This document shows positions 9,173-17,306 of a stretch of DNA of 64,000 bases, piece after piece. Within the stretch, counting starts at the first letter, position 1; every line of letters begins with the position of its first letter. This DNA is from Snodgrassella gandavensis (GTDB lineage Bacteria; Pseudomonadota; Gammaproteobacteria; Burkholderiales; Neisseriaceae). Where the stretch lies: NCBI RefSeq assembly GCF_914768025.1, contig NZ_CAJZCE010000005.1, forward strand, positions 1-64,000, in the 5' to 3' direction. Made by a program: the position numbers and the translations under genes. The notes under the pieces were generated by a model. It searched no databases and had not been told where the DNA came from. It was given only the letters and a program-made list of their open reading frames with translations.

Positions 9173-9647
9173 TATCTTTGGGAACTTTCATTTTTTCTGC
9201 TATTTCTTGTTTTGATGATTTTAATATTTTATCTGCCTGAGGGTCATATTCACAACCCCAAAGTTTAGCCTCAGCTACTAGTTTTTTCAAGGCATTTAAA
9301 ATCCGATTATACCTTTTCTTATGTCCCCAGTCCCCTCCTTGATGTTCCATTAACTCGCCAGCTCTTATTCTTACTCTCATCGATAAATAAAATATTGCAT
9401 TTCTTAGTTTTCGACATCGATCGTTTGGGTCAAAGGGGTCATGCCCTAACCCTTTATTATTTTCACACTTGTCAAGTAAATTATCTTCTCCTGGATGCCT
9501 TGCATTAAGATATGGTAATTCATCAACTCCTCCAAAAATTCCACTACCTATATTGGGAAATTGCACATTTGGCAATGATTTATTACATACAGGAGATACT
9601 ATACATGCTGCTACAACGAATGCAGCAGCTACTGCCACAGGTATCAT
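9153..9647 (-). pseudogene. Displaced Rhs toxin tip (Cys/His-containing), cut from its core
   Basis: This 164-aa frame opens with the post-core hydrophobic linker (IPVAVAAAFVVAACIVSPVCNK), also found at 12624-13595, and continues into a tip with NDRCRKLRNAIF, RIRAGELMEHQGG and GHKKRYNRILNAL. The Rhs core directly upstream (9648-10425) is out of frame because 13 bases are missing at the junction. The ATG at 9647 is an internal Met, so the tip is probably not delivered and may not be made. I do not recognise the toxin family. Confidence 0.75.
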
Positions 9648-10425
9648 TACCTGAGCGGATCACTGTATACCAGCGGATTCCCACCTACATAACCATAGGT
9701 GTTTATTCCTCCCGCCAACCCTATCGGATCACTCTGGATATACCGCCCAGTCTTCGCATCGTAATCACGGAAGTAGTTATATGACAGTCCGGTCTCTGCA
9801 TCGTAGTATTGTCCCGGAAACCGCAGGTTCATGGTGATCTGGTTGTTTGCCTCCAGTTCACTGTTGCCAAACGCATCGCTATTGATTTTCCAGCTCTGTT
9901 CTCCAGCGCTGTTTATGGCCAGTTGCGGGGTGCCCAGATGATCGCTTATCAGGTAGTGATAGCTGGCATTTTTCAGGGTCTGACCTTCGTTCAGGTTGGC
10001 CTGCCATAAGGGGCTGGTACCCCAGCCACTGTCTGGTTGCCAACCGTACGCTACGCGTATTTTGCCATTCTGTTCCAGTTCGGCTAGCAGGCCTTCGCTG
10101 CTATAGATGTAGTAGGTGGCCTCGCCGTTTACGGTTTTGCTGATACGGCAGCCAAACGGGTCGTACTGGTAACAGGCTATTTCTCCGCTGGCGTTTTCTT
10201 TTGTCGCCAGCTGACTATTGGTGGTGTAAATCAGGCTGGTCTAGTCTGTTCTTTTCCTCCCCCCATTTCATCAGTTGATTCTGCTGATTATATTGCCATT
10301 TTCCTGCCTATCAGGCACTGCCAGTTTGGTTGCCAATGGCATCATAGCTTTAAGATTTGGCACGCTGCTCCAGGGTTTCCTGTTCTGGCTTTACCAGAGT
10401 TAAGCGATCCAGTTGGTCAACCTGC
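9648..10425 (-). pseudogene. Rhs core fragment, degenerate
   Basis: The first 190 bases encode an intact core end (MNLRFPGQYYDAETGLSYNYF...DPIGLAGGINTYGYVGG). Beyond that the match to the Rhs1 core continues to about 10425 but carries stops and frameshifts. It is a promoterless core relic that once joined the tip at 9153-9647. Near-identity of its first 500 bases to 13190-13730 and 2440-2980 makes it a possible recombination substrate. Confidence 0.85.
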
Positions 10426-10451
10426 TAAACTTTTTTAACATCAGCTTTTGT

Positions 10452-10682
10452 CTAGAGATAAATGATTTCTTGACAAAAATCTTTATCGATTATAAACACC
10501 TCTATTCTGAAACCTTTAGGATAATCTTTAAAGCCTAAAACATTTTCTCGTTTCTTTTTTTCCTCAAGTGCTCTTTCTAAAGTGGAAAAAGTTCCAATTT
10601 CGAATTCTGTTAAACCATTCTGTTTTGTTTCCTTAGCATGAACTAAAGTATATACTTTGTTTTCAGTCATATTTAACACCAT
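10452..10682 (-). CDS. Small immunity-like protein (DUF7336-like), copy A
   Basis: This 76-aa protein has a central pattern EIGTFSTLERALEEKKKRE, then GFKDYPKGFRIEVFIIDKD. It resembles small DUF7336-type proteins (G.Y/F S...A......GF..YP.GF.I....LD.D). It is a diverged paralogue of the next gene upstream, 20 nt away, so the two form a pair. No toxin tip directly precedes it. Probably cytoplasmic and an orphan immunity gene; the family assignment is from memory of the motif. Confidence 0.55.
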   Translation of the reverse strand: MVLNMTENKVYTLVHAKETKQNGLTEFEIGTFSTLERALEEKKKRENVLGFKDYPKGFRIEVFIIDKDFCQEIIYL

Positions 10683-10702
10683 TTAAAATTTCTATTACCA
10701 GA

Positions 10703-10960
10703 TTATATAGTGACAAATCCACCACGCCACCAATCCTCATCTAAAACAGTTTCATAAATTTCTAGTCTTTTCAAATTACTTAGATAATAACTTTTTGAAA
10801 AATTTTTTTTCCTTTCCAAAGCTATATCATAAGTACTATAAACCCCTAATACTTGGCCTATTTCAGCATCAAAATCTTCTGAATCAGGAGATTCTAATGC
10901 TATATCCTTATTACCATGATAAGAGTAGGTTACATAACATAACTGAAATACTATTGTCAT
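10703..10960 (-). CDS. Small immunity-like protein (DUF7336-like), copy B
   Basis: This 85-aa protein has VLGVYSTYDIALERKKNF and ends VLDEDWWRGGFVTI, the typical end of DUF7336-like proteins. It is a paralogue of the 10452 gene. The end of a toxin frame (11043-11105) lies 83 bases upstream, so this could be the immunity partner of that lost toxin. No membrane segment is seen. Confidence 0.6.
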   Translation of the reverse strand: MTIVFQLCYVTYSYHGNKDIALESPDSEDFDAEIGQVLGVYSTYDIALERKKNFSKSYYLSNLKRLEIYETVLDEDWWRGGFVTI

Positions 10961-11042
10961 TATAAATATCCTTATTAAATTGATTTATATCTATCATAAT
11001 ACTTTTAATGTCTGAATTATATAACTCTTTTCAAGATTAAGT

Positions 11043-11105
11043 CTATTTGTAACCTCTCCATAATTTTTTAATCCGACTAAACTCTGATCCTGAACCTTTT
11101 TATAT
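11043..11105 (-). pseudogene. Toxin-tip tail remnant
   Basis: The minus strand reads KGSGSEFSRIKKLWRGYK and stops at 11043. Short basic and aromatic tails of this kind are common at the ends of polymorphic toxins. No start or Rhs core is attached. It is too short to be sure, but its position just before an immunity-like pair matches the pattern seen at 11600, 11949 and 17912. Confidence 0.4.
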
Positions 11106-11153
11106 CAAAAGCATTTTTTTAATAAATCAAAAAGCATAACAATTTATGAAAAA

Positions 11154-11182
11154 AGCTTTAACAAAAAATCATTGTTAAAGCT
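11154..11182 (-). terminator. Cassette terminator
   Basis: The stem AGCTTTAACA/TGTTAAAGCT, followed on the minus strand by a T run, lies 45 bases past the stop of the gene at 11227-11613. Confidence 0.75.
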
Positions 11183-11226
11183 CCTAATCGAATTTCGATA
11201 GATATATTTGCAAACAAAGCTAAGTT

Positions 11227-11613
11227 TTATTCTTCAATAAGTATATTTTTGTATTTATCTACAATATCTATAACAACATCCAAACAAATAATTGTACCAT
11301 TAATTGAACCACTTTCTAGACTAATTTCATAACCACTTACTTGCTCTGGATTATAATATATATTATTTTTAAAAGGCTCTTCCATTAAAATGTTATCCAG
11401 ATTTTTAATTAATATAGATGAAATGTAGCAACTTTCAAATCCTTCACCTTTCTCAAGATCATCATTGTAGATGGAAAAAATCTTAACATCTTCACATATT
11501 ATTTTTCCCATAAATTCGCCTTGATTATATACACTGAGTAATTCTAAAGAAAAATCACAACCATATTCGATAAACTCAGCCGCACGTAGACCAATATCAT
11601 TAATTTTTTTCAT
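11227..11613 (-). CDS. Immunity-like protein, unknown family
   Basis: This 128-aa acidic protein is soluble by appearance (RAAEFIEYGCDFSLELLSVY, then alternating strand-like segments). I do not recognise a named family. Its ATG overlaps the end of an out-of-frame open tail (GSKKYEKN, stop at 11600) that looks like the end of a toxin tip. Such stop/start overlap is the standard spacing between a toxin and its immunity gene in this locus. It ends at its own terminator (11154-11182). Confidence 0.6.
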   Translation of the reverse strand: MKKINDIGLRAAEFIEYGCDFSLELLSVYNQGEFMGKIICEDVKIFSIYNDDLEKGEGFESCYISSILIKNLDNILMEEPFKNNIYYNPEQVSGYEISLESGSINGTIICLDVVIDIVDKYKNILIEE

Positions 11614-11695
11614 ATTTCTTAGAGCCTATATTTAACTTATAAAATGCTCTGTGGAATACATCACTACTTGGTTTTATCCCGGCTTTTGCATTACA
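11600..11695 (-). pseudogene. Toxin-tip tail overlapping the next immunity start
   Basis: The minus strand reads CNAKAGIKPSSDVFHRAFYK, then LNIGSKKYEKN and a stop that overlaps the ATG of the 11227-11613 gene by 14 nt. The CNA(K)AG start resembles the linker start CNAG of the neighbouring remnant (11949-12062). It seems to be the last 30 codons of a toxin whose body is lost. Confidence 0.5.
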
Positions 11696-11702
11696 TATTA
11701 TT

Positions 11703-11942
11703 TTATATGGAGATAAGATCCTGCTTTACTAGATTTAATACATCAAGAAATTCCTCTAAAGGAAATTTAAATATAGTTTCTTCTTCTAGCAACCGGGAAT
11801 CATAAAAGAACTCTATTTCAATATTATCAACTCCTTTATCTTTATTTAATTGACATAGAAGTTGTCCTTTGAAAGAAATTTCAATAGTTAAATACTCGTA
11901 TTTACTATCACTGAAATAATCAATTTGAAAATTTGATTTCAT
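11703..11942 (-). CDS. Small immunity-like protein, unknown family
   Basis: This 79-aa acidic protein has EYLTIEISFKGQLLCQLNKD, then VDNIEIEFFYDSR and a C-terminal helix FPLEEFLDVLNLVKQ. It begins 6 nt after the stop of a 37-codon frame (11949-12062) that ends like a toxin. No named family is recognised. The context points to an orphan immunity gene. Confidence 0.6.
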   Translation of the reverse strand: MKSNFQIDYFSDSKYEYLTIEISFKGQLLCQLNKDKGVDNIEIEFFYDSRLLEEETIFKFPLEEFLDVLNLVKQDLISI

Positions 11943-11948
11943 AGAATA

Positions 11949-12062
11949 TTACTCCCATTTTGGATCTAATACACCAGAAAATGAACCATCTTTATTATAG
12001 CGAACTCCTTTAATCGCGCCACATAGATACCTGAAGCCGGCATTACACAACAGTTTAAACAT
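11949..12062 (-). pseudogene. 37-codon frame, probable toxin-tip remnant
   Basis: This frame is too short for the ORF track. It reads MFKLLCNAGFRYLCGAIKGV, then RYNKDGSFSGVLDPKWE and stop. The start resembles a post-core linker and the end resembles a nuclease-type toxin tail. It lies 6 nt before the 11703-11942 gene. It could be a real small peptide gene, but a shrunken toxin tip is the simpler reading. Confidence 0.5.
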
Positions 12063-12345
12063 TGCTCAAACCTTATTTATAATCTGTTCAAAAGGTATCA
12101 AAAAATGCGCAATTTTTGCCTAAAATGGTACAAAAGCTAAATTCCAAATTTTCGCCCCTTTCCCCTCCCAGAATCCCCGTGTTTCCTATATCTCAGCCTT
12201 TTGTGTGTGTGTTGCAGAAAGGTGCAAAAGAAAGCACTACCACACATTTGACTAATACTTTTTTTAAAAATAATCCCAGCCTTTAGACTGGGATTTCATA
12301 TTACTTTTTATTATTTGAATTTATAATAAAATATATTTACTTTAA
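12063..12345 (-). terminator. Spacer with cassette terminator at 12272-12295
   Basis: The hairpin AATCCCAG/CTGGGATT with a following T run terminates the 12346-12636 gene. The rest of the spacer holds an odd C-rich patch (CGCCCCTTTCCCCTCCCAG, about 12151-12170) in otherwise AT-rich DNA. It may be the scar of a foreign element. I see no gene in it. Confidence 0.6.
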
Positions 12346-12636
12346 TTACCATTCACCACTTAAAAAATCATCTACAGCATCTTCTAACGATGGAAACCAT
12401 TTTAAAAAAGGATTTTTAATTTCTTCTTCAACTTGTTCAAAATAAATGTTTACTTGTTGATGATGAATATTTTCCTTAGGATGAATTTCTTTTTCTAAAT
12501 CATATTTATATAACGTATCTAATGAAATTACAGCAAACAAATTTCTACCCATCTTTTCTATGCAGTTTATACGACATAATTTTTCATTATATTCAACTAA
12601 AATATTATGTGCTTTAAACATTTTCAATCTTCCCAT
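12346..12636 (-). CDS. Immunity protein for the 12624 toxin tip, unknown family
   Basis: This 96-aa protein (HNILVEYNEKLCRINCIEKM, then FLKWFPSLEDAVDDFLSGEW) overlaps the end of the Rhs toxin tip at 12624 by 13 nt, so translation is coupled. No named family is recognised. Position gives the role: cytoplasmic neutralisation of the basic tip. The terminator at 12272-12295 closes the unit. Confidence 0.7.
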   Translation of the reverse strand: MGRLKMFKAHNILVEYNEKLCRINCIEKMGRNLFAVISLDTLYKYDLEKEIHPKENIHHQQVNIYFEQVEEEIKNPFLKWFPSLEDAVDDFLSGEW

Positions 12637-14603
12637 TTTCTAACCCACTTTCCTGTTCGTATTCTCATATTCGTATTAGCACGAGTGTTTGTCCATTGTG
12701 TTACATGCTCTCCTTTAGATGTTTCAATTACTACCCGATTTCCTGATATATAAACATTATTTCCTGTTTTACTATCACGATATAATTTTCCTTCCCTTTT
12801 AATTCTATTTATATCCCCAACTTGTCTGTGTTTATCAGTACGAGCTTGCTCTTTTCTCATTTTACCATGCTTTGTATATTTATTTGAATTTTTTGACTTA
12901 TTATTTTTATCAGGATCATCTGGTGGTGGTGGAACTGCTCCTGTGCCACTAGAATTATTTGGATTATTTACTTCAACAGTACTATCTTCACACTTCTCTC
13001 CGTTACTAATATCTTCACTTAGTGAAGGAAACTGAAGTTCTGGTACATTAAATCTGCTATTTATGTTTGGATATAAGCCAAATTGCGCATTTGGCAATGA
13101 TTTATTACATACAGGAGTCAGTATACATACTGCTACAACGAATGCAGCAGCTACTGCCACAGGTACCATTACCTGAGCAAATTCCCCAGTCGGATCACTG
13201 TATACCAGCGGATTCCCACCTACATAACCATAGGTGTTTATTCCTCCCGCCAACCCTATCGGATCACTCTGGATATACCGCCCAGTCTTCGCATCGTAAT
13301 CACGGAAGTAGTTATATGACAGTCCGGTCTCTGCATCGTAGTATTGTCCCGGAAACCGCAGGTTCATGGTGATCTGGTTGTTTGCCTCCAGTTCACTGTT
13401 GCCAAACGCATCGCTATTGATTTTCCAGCTCTGTTCTCCAGCGCTGTTTATGGCCAGTTGCGGGGTGCCCAGATGATCGCTTATCAGGTAGTGATAGCTG
13501 GCATTTTTCAGGGTCTGACCTTCGTTCAGGTTGGCCTGCCATAAGGGGCTGGTACCCCAGTCGCTGTCTGGTTGCCAACCGTACGCTACGCGCATTTTGC
13601 CATTCTGATCCAGTTCGGCTAACAGGCCTGCGCTGCTGTAGATATAGTAGGTGGTTTCGCCGTTTACGGTTTTGCTGATACGCCGGCCAAACGGGTCGTA
13701 TTGGTAGCTGGCTATTTCTCTTGTGTCGTTGCTGACTTTGCTCAGACGTTCGGCTGCGTTGTAGCTGTAGCTGAGTTTTTTATTGCCACTTTCTTCTGTG
13801 GACAGTTGGCCGTTGGCGGTATAGGTTAAGCTGGTCTGCTGTTTGCCTTCTCCCCATTTGATTAGTTGGTTGAGGTTGTTGTACTGCCACTCGCCTGCCT
13901 GCTGGGCGCTGCCTATGCGGTTTCCGATGGCATCGTAGCTGTAGGATTCGGCACGCTGCTCTGTGGTTTCGCTATCCGGTTTGACTTGGGTTAGTCTGTC
14001 CAGTGGGTCATACTGGTAGCTGCTGCTGCCTTTTTCGGTCTGGATACGGCTGATATTGCTTACTTTGTCGTAGCTGTAGTTACGTTCCAGTAAGGTCTGG
14101 CCTTTGCTGCTTAGTTTTATTTGTACTGGCCGCTGTAAGGCATCGTAGCTGTTGGTTTGTTCTGCCTGTGGATAGGTGATGCTGCGAGGCTGGTTTCACT
14201 GGTAGTTACGCCAGTTGATTTCTTCTCCGTTAGGCAGTACGGTTTTTTGGCCTGCCGGATCGTTTACGGTGATGGTGTACTGTTTGTTTACGCGGTTGTA
14301 TTCGGTGTTGTAGACGGTTACAGCTCCGGTTTTGCTGGTGATTTTGCCTACCCGCGCCAGTTTGTTCTCATGATCGGCTGCTCCGGTGCTGACTACGGCA
14401 CTTTGCGAGACAACGCCACCACTTTTGCCACTGCCCATGGCTATTCTGCGGGTGGTACGGAGAGGACGTAATCAATTTTGATAACGCCGCCATCGGGATC
14501 GGTGCGGCTGGTGAGCTGGCCGTTGTTGTCGTAACCATACTTCCACACGTTACCCATGACGTCGGTAACTTGGGTTAGGCGATCTCCTGACCAGTTATAG
14601 CTA
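12624..14603 (-). pseudogene. Truncated Rhs core with intact basic toxin tip
   Basis: The open frame runs from about 14190 to 12624 and holds the core end (DPIGLAGGINTYGYVGG), the linker (VMVPVAVAAAFVVAVCILTP), a Pro/Asp spacer, and a basic tip (KHGKMRKEQARTDKHRQVGD, then YISGNRVVIETSKGEHVTQW). The tip recalls BECR-fold RNases, but this is a weak call. Upstream, a TGG-to-TGA stop (about 14193), a one-base loss (about 14453) and a 1632-bp internal deletion break the gene. At 14603 it is cut by an IS end. Without signal peptide and N-terminus it cannot act as an exported toxin, but it can donate its tip by recombination. Confidence 0.85.
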
Positions 14604-14670
14604 ATTTAAATCCTCTGTTGGTTAATAAGAGAATTTTCTACTTTTATACAGTACTATTTTAGGGGATAGG
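14604..14670 (-). mobile_element. IS3-family left-end fragment
   Basis: The sequence TTTAAATCCTCTGTTGGTTA and following AGAGAATTTTCTAC, then TATTTTAGGGG, matches the orfA-side end of the element at 16037-17224 (17150-17224). Only about 65 bases remain. It joins directly to Rhs core sequence, so an insertion followed by deletion removed the 5' part of that rhs gene. Confidence 0.7.
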
Positions 14671-14709
14671 GCTAATATATAAGTTACAAATCATTTATTA
14701 TTCAAACTA

Positions 14710-14737
14710 AAATCCCAGTACTTAAGTACTGGGATTT
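14710..14737 (-). terminator. Cassette terminator (perfect palindrome)
   Basis: The perfect inverted repeat AAATCCCAGTAC/GTACTGGGATTT lies 15 bases past the stop of the 14753-15016 gene. Confidence 0.75.
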
Positions 14738-14752
14738 TAAAACTACTAATTT

Positions 14753-15016
14753 TTATGTTTCTTTTATATAACGATCAAGATCACAAGATCCTGGAGATTC
14801 TTCAATATATAATCTTTCACAAGATGGACATTTATAGACTTCAAAACTCTTACTGTTAAAAGCACTTAAAAAATCTTCTGATGTAAATTTCTCATTCTCA
14901 GACCATGTATCAATTATATTCCATAAATCATTATCAGAAATTAAATCATAAACGAAATCTTCCTCCAACGTATGAATACGCATAATAAATCCACATCTAC
15001 ACTGAACTTTTGGCAT
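14753..15016 (-). CDS. Immunity-like zinc-ribbon protein
   Basis: This 87-aa protein has two Cys pairs, CRC near residue 6 and CPSC near residue 64, consistent with one zinc ribbon that folds its two ends together. The middle is acidic (ENEKFTSEDFLSAFN). It lies between toxin cassettes with its own terminator. I know of similar Cys-pair proteins next to Rhs toxins but cannot name the family. No toxin tail is visible directly upstream. Confidence 0.55.
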   Translation of the reverse strand: MPKVQCRCGFIMRIHTLEEDFVYDLISDNDLWNIIDTWSENEKFTSEDFLSAFNSKSFEVYKCPSCERLYIEESPGSCDLDRYIKET

Positions 15017-15146
15017 ATACTAATCCTCATCCTTTAAGACTCATATCAATTTATAAACTAGGCCATTATTGTTCATTAGAGTTTTTCATGATAAAATCTC
15101 ATATAAAGTTCTGTGACAATAATTTTAAATAGCTTATATCATATTA

Positions 15147-15168
15147 ATCCCAGTTTTAAACTGGGATA
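15147..15168 (-). terminator. Cassette terminator
   Basis: The hairpin ATCCCAGTT/AACTGGGAT lies about 45 bases past the stop of the 15214-15705 gene and has the same core as the terminators at 631, 12272 and 14710. Confidence 0.7.
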
Positions 15169-15213
15169 TGCATAAAACATGTATTAAGATTTAATTTATT
15201 AATAACTCTGATT

Positions 15214-15705
15214 TCATTCTATTTGTGATATAGTAAGTGCTCCTGGTTGAATTGTTGCTGGCAGTTTATGTATTATATGTCTCACATCCATTGGCAATTC
15301 TAACAATGTTAATGGAGTAATCGGTTTCGCTACTAAAAAATAAGTATTTGTTTCAAAATCAATATCATAGCTAAATAAACCTTTCGATGCAGCTTCAACA
15401 TACGAATGCAAACAAGCTTTTTTTCTTTCTTCTATATTTTTAAGTAAAAATGCACCAGGTTCAGTAAAATCAGGTAAATGACTTTCTATAATATCAACTT
15501 TACAATGATTATCTAAATTATCGAAATAATCGAATAATTTATCATAATTAATTTTAGATTTTCTTATTTTTTTAGGAACTGCACATGTACCTCCTGAAGT
15601 AAAATGGGCTAAATAGTTGTTATTAAATACAGCATACCAATCTAAATCCCATATATCCCATCCATCCCATCCATCAACAGAATTTTCTATAATTTTCATA
15701 TTCAT
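15214..15705 (-). CDS. Immunity protein for the deaminase-like tip, unknown family
   Basis: This 163-aa protein has a Trp-rich acidic start (VDGWDGWDIWDLDWYAVFNN) and a C-terminal segment VRHIIHKLPATIQPGALT. Its ATG overlaps the stop of the deaminase-like toxin frame (15702-16079) by 4 nt, the usual coupling between a toxin and its immunity gene. Cytoplasmic by appearance. No named family is recognised. Confidence 0.7.
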   Translation of the reverse strand: MNMKIIENSVDGWDGWDIWDLDWYAVFNNNYLAHFTSGGTCAVPKKIRKSKINYDKLFDYFDNLDNHCKVDIIESHLPDFTEPGAFLLKNIEERKKACLHSYVEAASKGLFSYDIDFETNTYFLVAKPITPLTLLELPMDVRHIIHKLPATIQPGALTISQIE

Positions 15706-16079
15706 AACTCAGGCCCAAACATAGCTCCACAATTATCACAACGTTTTACATGCTTCCGACCCCTAGGGCGCAAAGCCCCAGAAATATCAATGTCCTTTGC
15801 TTTAAGCCGAGGGTTTTTTAGCATTAAATCATTAGCAGCACGAAATTCGGCGCAACGCCCTACTATGTTACCACATTTAGTTTTTGTTCCCAATCCTCCC
15901 AATTTACCCGCCATGTCTTTTAATTCGGGAGCTACTTTTTCTGGGATATTGCCATTTGTATTCAAAGCATATTTTCCTGTATTTTTATCCACGGCTACAA
16001 CTACTGCTGCAGGCTTTTCTTTAGTATTCTTTACATGTAAATACCCCAAAGTTAGTACGAGATTCAAGTAGAAAATCAT
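15702..16079 (-). pseudogene. YwqJ-like deaminase toxin tip, cut by an IS
   Basis: Residues after about 15 form a toxin domain with GRCAEFRAANDL and, near the end, KRCDNCGAMFG. These are the C-A-E and CxxC zinc motifs of the YwqJ/deaminase superfamily, so it would be predicted to deaminate a nucleotide or nucleic acid base. The first 14 codons lie inside the terminal repeat of the IS at 16037-17224. The start is therefore artificial, and the Rhs core that once delivered the tip is gone. Whether a protein is made from this IS-borne start is unknown. Confidence 0.75.
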
Positions 16080-16173
16080 GCTGCCTGTTTTAGTGTTTTA
16101 TACTCAATTGGCGTCATATTATTTAGTGCTTCATGAGGTCTTTCGCTGTTATAAATGGTTAGCCATTCTTCAG

Positions 16174-16830
16174 TTACCTTGCTTGCTCTAGATTATTAAA
16201 AAGATATAAATCCAGTACCTCAGTACGATACCAACGATTAAATTGTTTAATATAGCCATTTTGATATGAGCTGCCTGGTTGAATATAATCTATGGTTATA
16301 CCATGTGACTTTGCCCAGTTAGTAAACGTATTTCCAGTGAATTCCGTTCCATTATCTACTCGTATTTTTAGTGGATAACCATGATATTCGGCCAGTTTAT
16401 CCAGATAACGGGTAATCCTGCCAGCCGGCAAGCTGACTGCAATATCAATGCCTAGTGCCTCACGATTAAAGTCATCTATCACATTGAAAGTTCTAAAGCG
16501 CCGTTGATTGCGACTGCTGTCACTCATGAAATCCATTGACCAGCATTCACCTTGTTTATTGGGGACTGATAGCCTTTCCGGGCTTCGTGGAGGAATGCGG
16601 TGTTTACGCTTTACCCTAAGATTAAGCTTTAATTCACAATACACCCGGTAAACACGTTTATGATTCCATTTATAGCCAAGCTTTCTGATGCGATGAAAAC
16701 ACTTGGGAAAGCCCCAGCGTAAATGCTTATCGGTAATAGCATTTAGTACAGACATAATCACTGAATCATCCGGTAACTTGGGTTGATAATAGTAAGCGCA
16801 GCGGCTTAAGCCAATAATTGCGCAGCTCAT
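16174..16830 (-). pseudogene. IS3-type transposase OrfB, inactivated
   Basis: This frame carries an HTH_21-like start and an rve integrase core with WSMDFMSD and RVDNGTEF, the first two acidic residues of the DDE triad. The third is lost: the expected NGYIE motif reads NGYIKQFN, Glu to Lys. The frame stops early (NLEQAR). Its natural C-terminus (VTEEWLTIYNSERPHEALNN) continues in another frame to about 16079. A further frame break near 16850 separates it from the frameshift zone after orfA. It should not transpose by itself. Confidence 0.85.
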
Positions 16831-16881
16831 GGCAATAGTGACAAGAATGACGTTCTTGCAATTGCACAGCCCAAGCTTTAC

Positions 16882-16909
16882 GTGCCTTGATAGGCACTAT
16901 AGCTTTTTT
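16882..16909 (-). promoter_or_regulatory. Programmed -1 frameshift signal (A6G plus hairpin)
   Basis: On the minus strand AAAAAAG occurs just before the orfA stop and is followed by a small hairpin GTGCC-TATCAA-GGCAC. This is the usual arrangement for making the OrfAB fusion in IS3 elements. The signal looks intact although orfB is not. Confidence 0.65.
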
Positions 16910-17145
16910 ATGATTTCTTCCTGAAGCTGGGATTTTAAACTGAGCTCGGCAAACATTTGCTTAAGCTTGCGGTTTTCAGCTTCCAGTTCCTTTAAGCGTT
17001 TGATATCTGAGGTTTCCATACCACCGTATTTATCACACCATTTATAGAAAGTTGAATTACCCATACCATATTTACGACAAAGCTCTTTGACAGGAATACC
17101 GGCTTCAGCTTCTTTTAAAATAGATACGATTTGATGTTCAGTCAT
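16897..17145 (-). CDS. IS3-type transposase OrfA
   Basis: This 82-aa protein has an HTH_Tnp_1-type helix-turn-helix (TEHQIVSILKEAEAGIPVKE, then KYGMGNSTFYKWCDKYGG) followed by a leucine-zipper-like coiled coil (RLKELEAENRKLKQMFAELS). It binds IS ends and multimerises with the transposase. The frame is intact and ends at the A6G frameshift motif. Confidence 0.85.
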   Translation of the reverse strand: MTEHQIVSILKEAEAGIPVKELCRKYGMGNSTFYKWCDKYGGMETSDIKRLKELEAENRKLKQMFAELSLKSQLQEEIIKKL

Positions 17146-17276
17146 TTTTTCATGTTTGAATCCTCTGTGGGTTAATGGAGAGAATTTTCTACTTCAAGGC
17201 TGTTCTATTTTAGGGGGTAGTTACAATTCAATAATATATATTTTAGATATATAATAATTTTAGTTTGCTATAACAA

Positions 17277-17304
17277 AAAAGCCCAGTATTAAACTGGGCT
17301 TTTG
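17277..17304 (-). terminator. Cassette terminator
   Basis: The hairpin AAAGCCCAGT/ACTGGGCTTT with T runs lies immediately past the stop of the split immunity gene at 17307. Confidence 0.75.
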
Positions 17305-17306
17305 GT

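Larger units (their letters stand above)
16037..17224 (-). mobile_element. IS3-family insertion sequence (near full length, broken)
   Basis: The element is about 1.19 kb. Related terminal inverted repeats are GTAAATACCCC...AGTAGAAAATC at the low end and, inverted, GTAACTACCCCC...AGTAGAAAATT at the high end. It encodes orfA and orfB in the minus direction. No matching target duplication is visible (CAT against AAT), which may mean recombination after insertion. It sits upstream of and into a deaminase toxin tip. End fragments of the same element occur at 1-110, 14604-14670 and 18050-18150. Confidence 0.85.

Noticed and set aside
16034-17227. Target-site duplication for the IS3 element
   Set aside because: The flanking triplets CAT and AAT differ, so no duplication can be claimed.
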